Assembly: GCA_022690815.1 (NCBI GenBank)
Contig: JALCZJ010000002.1
Span: 62,001 to 126,000 of the forward strand
Source: Ferrimicrobium sp.
GTDB lineage: Bacteria; Actinomycetota; Acidimicrobiia; Acidimicrobiales; Acidimicrobiaceae
Direction of reading: 5' to 3'
DNA length: 64,000 nucleotides
A program made the position numbers and the translations under genes. The notes beneath the pieces are model-generated. The model was given only the letters and a program-made list of their open reading frames with translations. It did not search any database and was not told where the DNA came from. Of this stretch, positions 62,117 through 64,000 are shown piece after piece (the first letter of the stretch is position 1; every line of letters begins with the position of its first letter).

Positions 62117-63199
62117 ATGCAGAGCTGGTCAATCCCCGACGATATCGCCACACCGAGTCTGCTTGTCAATCTGGAGGCCGTTGATGCTAACGCAAAGAGG
62201 ATGGCCCAGCAGTTGTCCTCAAAGCACATCACCCTACGACCGCACACCAAGACTCACAAGTCAGTGGATCTTGCCCGTCTCCAATATTCCTTCGGCGCCA
62301 ATGGCATCAGCGTCGCGACCATCGGCGAGGCAGAGGTCTTTGCCGCGGCAGGATTTGATGATATCTTTGTGGCGCTCCCTGTTTGGTGCACAGCCAAGAT
62401 AGCGTCAAAGCTCAACCAACTCGCGACGATGGCCAAACTACGCATCGGCGTAGACTCAATTGCGGGGGCGCAAGCGCTTGCAACGCAAATCGATCGATCG
62501 GACCAGATCGAGGTCATGATCGAAGTCGACAGTGGACAACATCGGACGGGAGTGCGACCCAATCAGGCCGGGCAACTCGCACATGGATGTCAGTCGCGCG
62601 GCCTATCCGTTAGAGGCGTCTTCACCCACGGTGGCCATAGCTACCAGGGGCGAGATGCTGTCGAACGGGCTGCGGCCGACGAGATCTCAGCTCTGACGAT
62701 AGCGTCCGAGAGCTTCTCCGATCAGGGCCTCACTCCGACGGTGGTCAGCGCCGGATCGTCGCCGACCGCTCTTCATCTTGGGGGCGTCGTCACTGAAGCT
62801 CGCCCCGGAACCTACCTGTTCAACGATCGCCAACAAGTAGCCCTCGGTGCCGCCCTACCTGATCAGGTGGCGGCGGTTGTCGCCACAAGGGTGATCAGCA
62901 CCGCCGTCCCCGGACAGTTTGTGATCGACGCAGGCAGTAAGGCACTGGTTGGTGAGTCGTCAACCCTGGTTGCAGGGTATGGCGAGATACGCGACCTCGA
63001 AGGCGCCATCGTCACACGGTTGTCCGAGCATCACGGTATCGTCTCCTTTGATGGAACACCTCCCCCTGTGGGCACCCTCCTACAGGTCGTACCCAACCAC
63101 ATCTGCACCGTTATCAACCTCTTTGACCAGTATCTGACGCTCCGAGGATCAAGCCTCGCCGAACCCATCCGAATCGACGCTCGCGGCCACCTCACCTGA
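62117..63199 (+). CDS. D-serine dehydratase/D-threonine aldolase-like PLP enzyme
   Basis: A 360-residue fold-type III PLP protein with an alanine-racemase-like barrel. The PLP lysine is Lys45 in LRPHTKTHKS, and the zinc-site pair His328 and Cys330 is seen in VVPNHICTVINL, as in eukaryotic-type D-serine dehydratase. GVFTHGGHSY and DAGSKALVGE are also conserved. ATG 62117 has AGGAAGG seven bases upstream; the frame open from 61934 is not protein-like. It should deaminate or cleave a D-amino acid such as D-serine or D-threonine. Confidence 0.88.
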   Translation: MQSWSIPDDIATPSLLVNLEAVDANAKRMAQQLSSKHITLRPHTKTHKSVDLARLQYSFGANGISVATIGEAEVFAAAGFDDIFVALPVWCTAKIASKLNQLATMAKLRIGVDSIAGAQALATQIDRSDQIEVMIEVDSGQHRTGVRPNQAGQLAHGCQSRGLSVRGVFTHGGHSYQGRDAVERAAADEISALTIASESFSDQGLTPTVVSAGSSPTALHLGGVVTEARPGTYLFNDRQQVALGAALPDQVAAVVATRVISTAVPGQFVIDAGSKALVGESSTLVAGYGEIRDLEGAIVTRLSEHHGIVSFDGTPPPVGTLLQVVPNHICTVINLFDQYLTLRGSSLAEPIRIDARGHLT

Positions 63200-63288
63200 G
63201 GTTGGGAGCTCGCCACCAAACGACCTCGACTCAATAGGTATGAGGTGTCAGGGAGACTCGACCGGGCTGTTCACAACACACCGTTCGA

Positions 63289-63486
63289 TCAGGGATGCTG
63301 ACAGAACAAATGCCAGCCCACCTCGGCCCATCCAACGAGAAGTATCGAACGACCTAACCAAGAATCGAGAAAGCCACGGGCAATCGCAAAGAGCGTAGGC
63401 AACCGATCGGAGAAACGCTGCGTCACGGTTATCCAGACAAGCAGCATCGCCGCGAGGACGACCCAAACGAGTTGACCGAGATTCAT
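63289..63486 (-). CDS. Small membrane protein, 65 residues
   Basis: Two predicted helices (LVWVVLAAMLLVWITVT and SILLVGWAEVGWHLF) separated by a basic loop. The C-terminal half resembles that of the upstream neighbour (LPTLFAIARG...GRSILLVGW compared with LPTLSYLIGR...GRSILVATW), so the two are likely duplicates of an actinobacterial DUF6186-like family. ATG 63486 overlaps the upstream stop (ATGA), so it is co-translated with it. Confidence 0.7.
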   Translation of the reverse strand: MNLGQLVWVVLAAMLLVWITVTQRFSDRLPTLFAIARGFLDSWLGRSILLVGWAEVGWHLFCQHP

Positions 63487-64000
63487 GACAGCCTGCCCCC
63501 ACCAACTGGCGGCCCCGGTCGTCGAGGGCCGCAATCGTCTGATCTGTTTGCGACGTCACGCTTGGACCGATGACCAACCGCGAAGAAGACTCCAAGCGCC
63601 AACCACGTGGCCACCAAGATGGACCGGCCAACGACAAAACGGCTCACCCGCCCTATCAGGTAGCTGAGCGTCGGCAGTGAAGGCACCTCTCGCAAAAAGC
63701 TGTGAAAGTCCCAACCAGCTATTGCGAGAGCAAGGACGATCCAAACGACGGAACCAGCAAAAAAGAGCGGCGAACGCTTGGTTGGATTGCGTAAGCCAGC
63801 ACCAACTCGATGGAGCCAAGAGCGCGATGAAAGTGATTGGCATCCCCGACCGACAAGCACTGCCAACGCGACCACAACAATAATCGCGCTCACAATGCTG
63901 ATGTGAGCTGCCAGGCTTGGCCAGGGATGGTAGCCCTCCCACCAGGCAAACCCAAGGCCAACAAGTACGCCAACCCATCCAACGCGTCGACGGAACGTTT
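63483..64000 (-). CDS. Membrane protein with repeated helices (partial)
   Basis: The frame runs off the window end at 64000, so the N-terminus is missing. The visible 171 residues contain four predicted helices in two similar blocks, with motifs GWVGVLVGLGFAWWEG and VVWIVLALAIAGWDFHSF, and end in a polar tail. An internal ATG-like codon at 63893 is not the start because the protein-like frame continues upstream. Related to the small gene it overlaps. Function unknown. Confidence 0.65.
   Translation of the reverse strand, partial: TFRRRVGWVGVLVGLGFAWWEGYHPWPSLAAHISIVSAIIVVVALAVLVGRGCQSLSSRSWLHRVGAGLRNPTKRSPLFFAGSVVWIVLALAIAGWDFHSFLREVPSLPTLSYLIGRVSRFVVGRSILVATWLALGVFFAVGHRSKRDVANRSDDCGPRRPGPPVGGGRLS

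Overview
The window looks like chromosome from a high-GC, flagellated actinobacterium, most likely an acidophilic member of Acidimicrobiia (Acidimicrobium/Ferrimicrobium type). This is inferred from gene content (sulfide:quinone reductases, a type II glutamine synthetase, a MftD-type flavoenzyme, many GTG/TTG starts, numerous lipoproteins) and not from any marker gene. No rRNA, CRISPR array, intact prophage or intact insertion sequence was seen. One tRNA gene is present.

Layout. 1-5.7 kb: end of a flagellar export cluster (fliQ end, fliR, flhB, flhA, an FlhF-like protein without a GTPase domain, a small membrane protein). 5.7-13 kb: enoyl-CoA hydratase, rpe, rlmN, and an ABC importer of the sulfonate/nitrate/taurine type. 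13-21.6 kb: small protein plus MoaD, a decayed rtcB, glutamine synthetase II, an APC permease, a MftD-like oxidase, an EamA exporter and a DoxX/DoxD-type membrane protein. 21.6-31.4 kb: a 30-bp triple repeat, tRNA-Ser(GCU), a 2-hydroxyacid dehydrogenase, a first sulfide:quinone oxidoreductase (SQR), a PLP decarboxylase divergent from MarR-patatin, an aldo/keto reductase, a channel-like membrane protein and a lipoprotein. 31.4-37.5 kb: one minus-strand operon for a MacAB-like exporter with two adaptor proteins, a Gly/Phe-rich lipoprotein and a nearby His-rich PadR regulator. 37.7-50.2 kb: sulfatase, UPF0104-type flippase, EAL protein, small lipoprotein, lone molybdenum hydroxylase large subunit, 14-TM MFS exporter, S9 peptidase. 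50.2-60.1 kb: a second SQR-like flavoprotein with a 48-residue partner, an IS200 relic, a SEC-C protein, a CoA-disulfide-reductase/rhodanese fusion, and two adjacent decayed genes. 60.1-64 kb: a PD-(D/E)XK nuclease, a D-serine/D-threonine-type PLP enzyme and two coupled small membrane proteins cut by the window end.

Main themes. (1) Sulfide/persulfide chemistry is spread over the window (DoxX/DoxD, two SQR types, CoADR-rhodanese), and two of these genes carry CsoR/CstR-like dyads (ATACCC...GGGTAT type) in their upstream regions. (2) The exporter operon has two junctions where the Gly/Phe-rich C-terminal tail of one protein encodes the Shine-Dalgarno site and overlapping GTG start of the next gene. 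(3) Gene decay is obvious: rtcB, an IS200 tnpA, an HTH regulator and a small conserved gene each carry in-frame stops or frameshifts, while their conserved motifs are still readable. (4) Short tandem duplications (15-30 bp) recur between genes.
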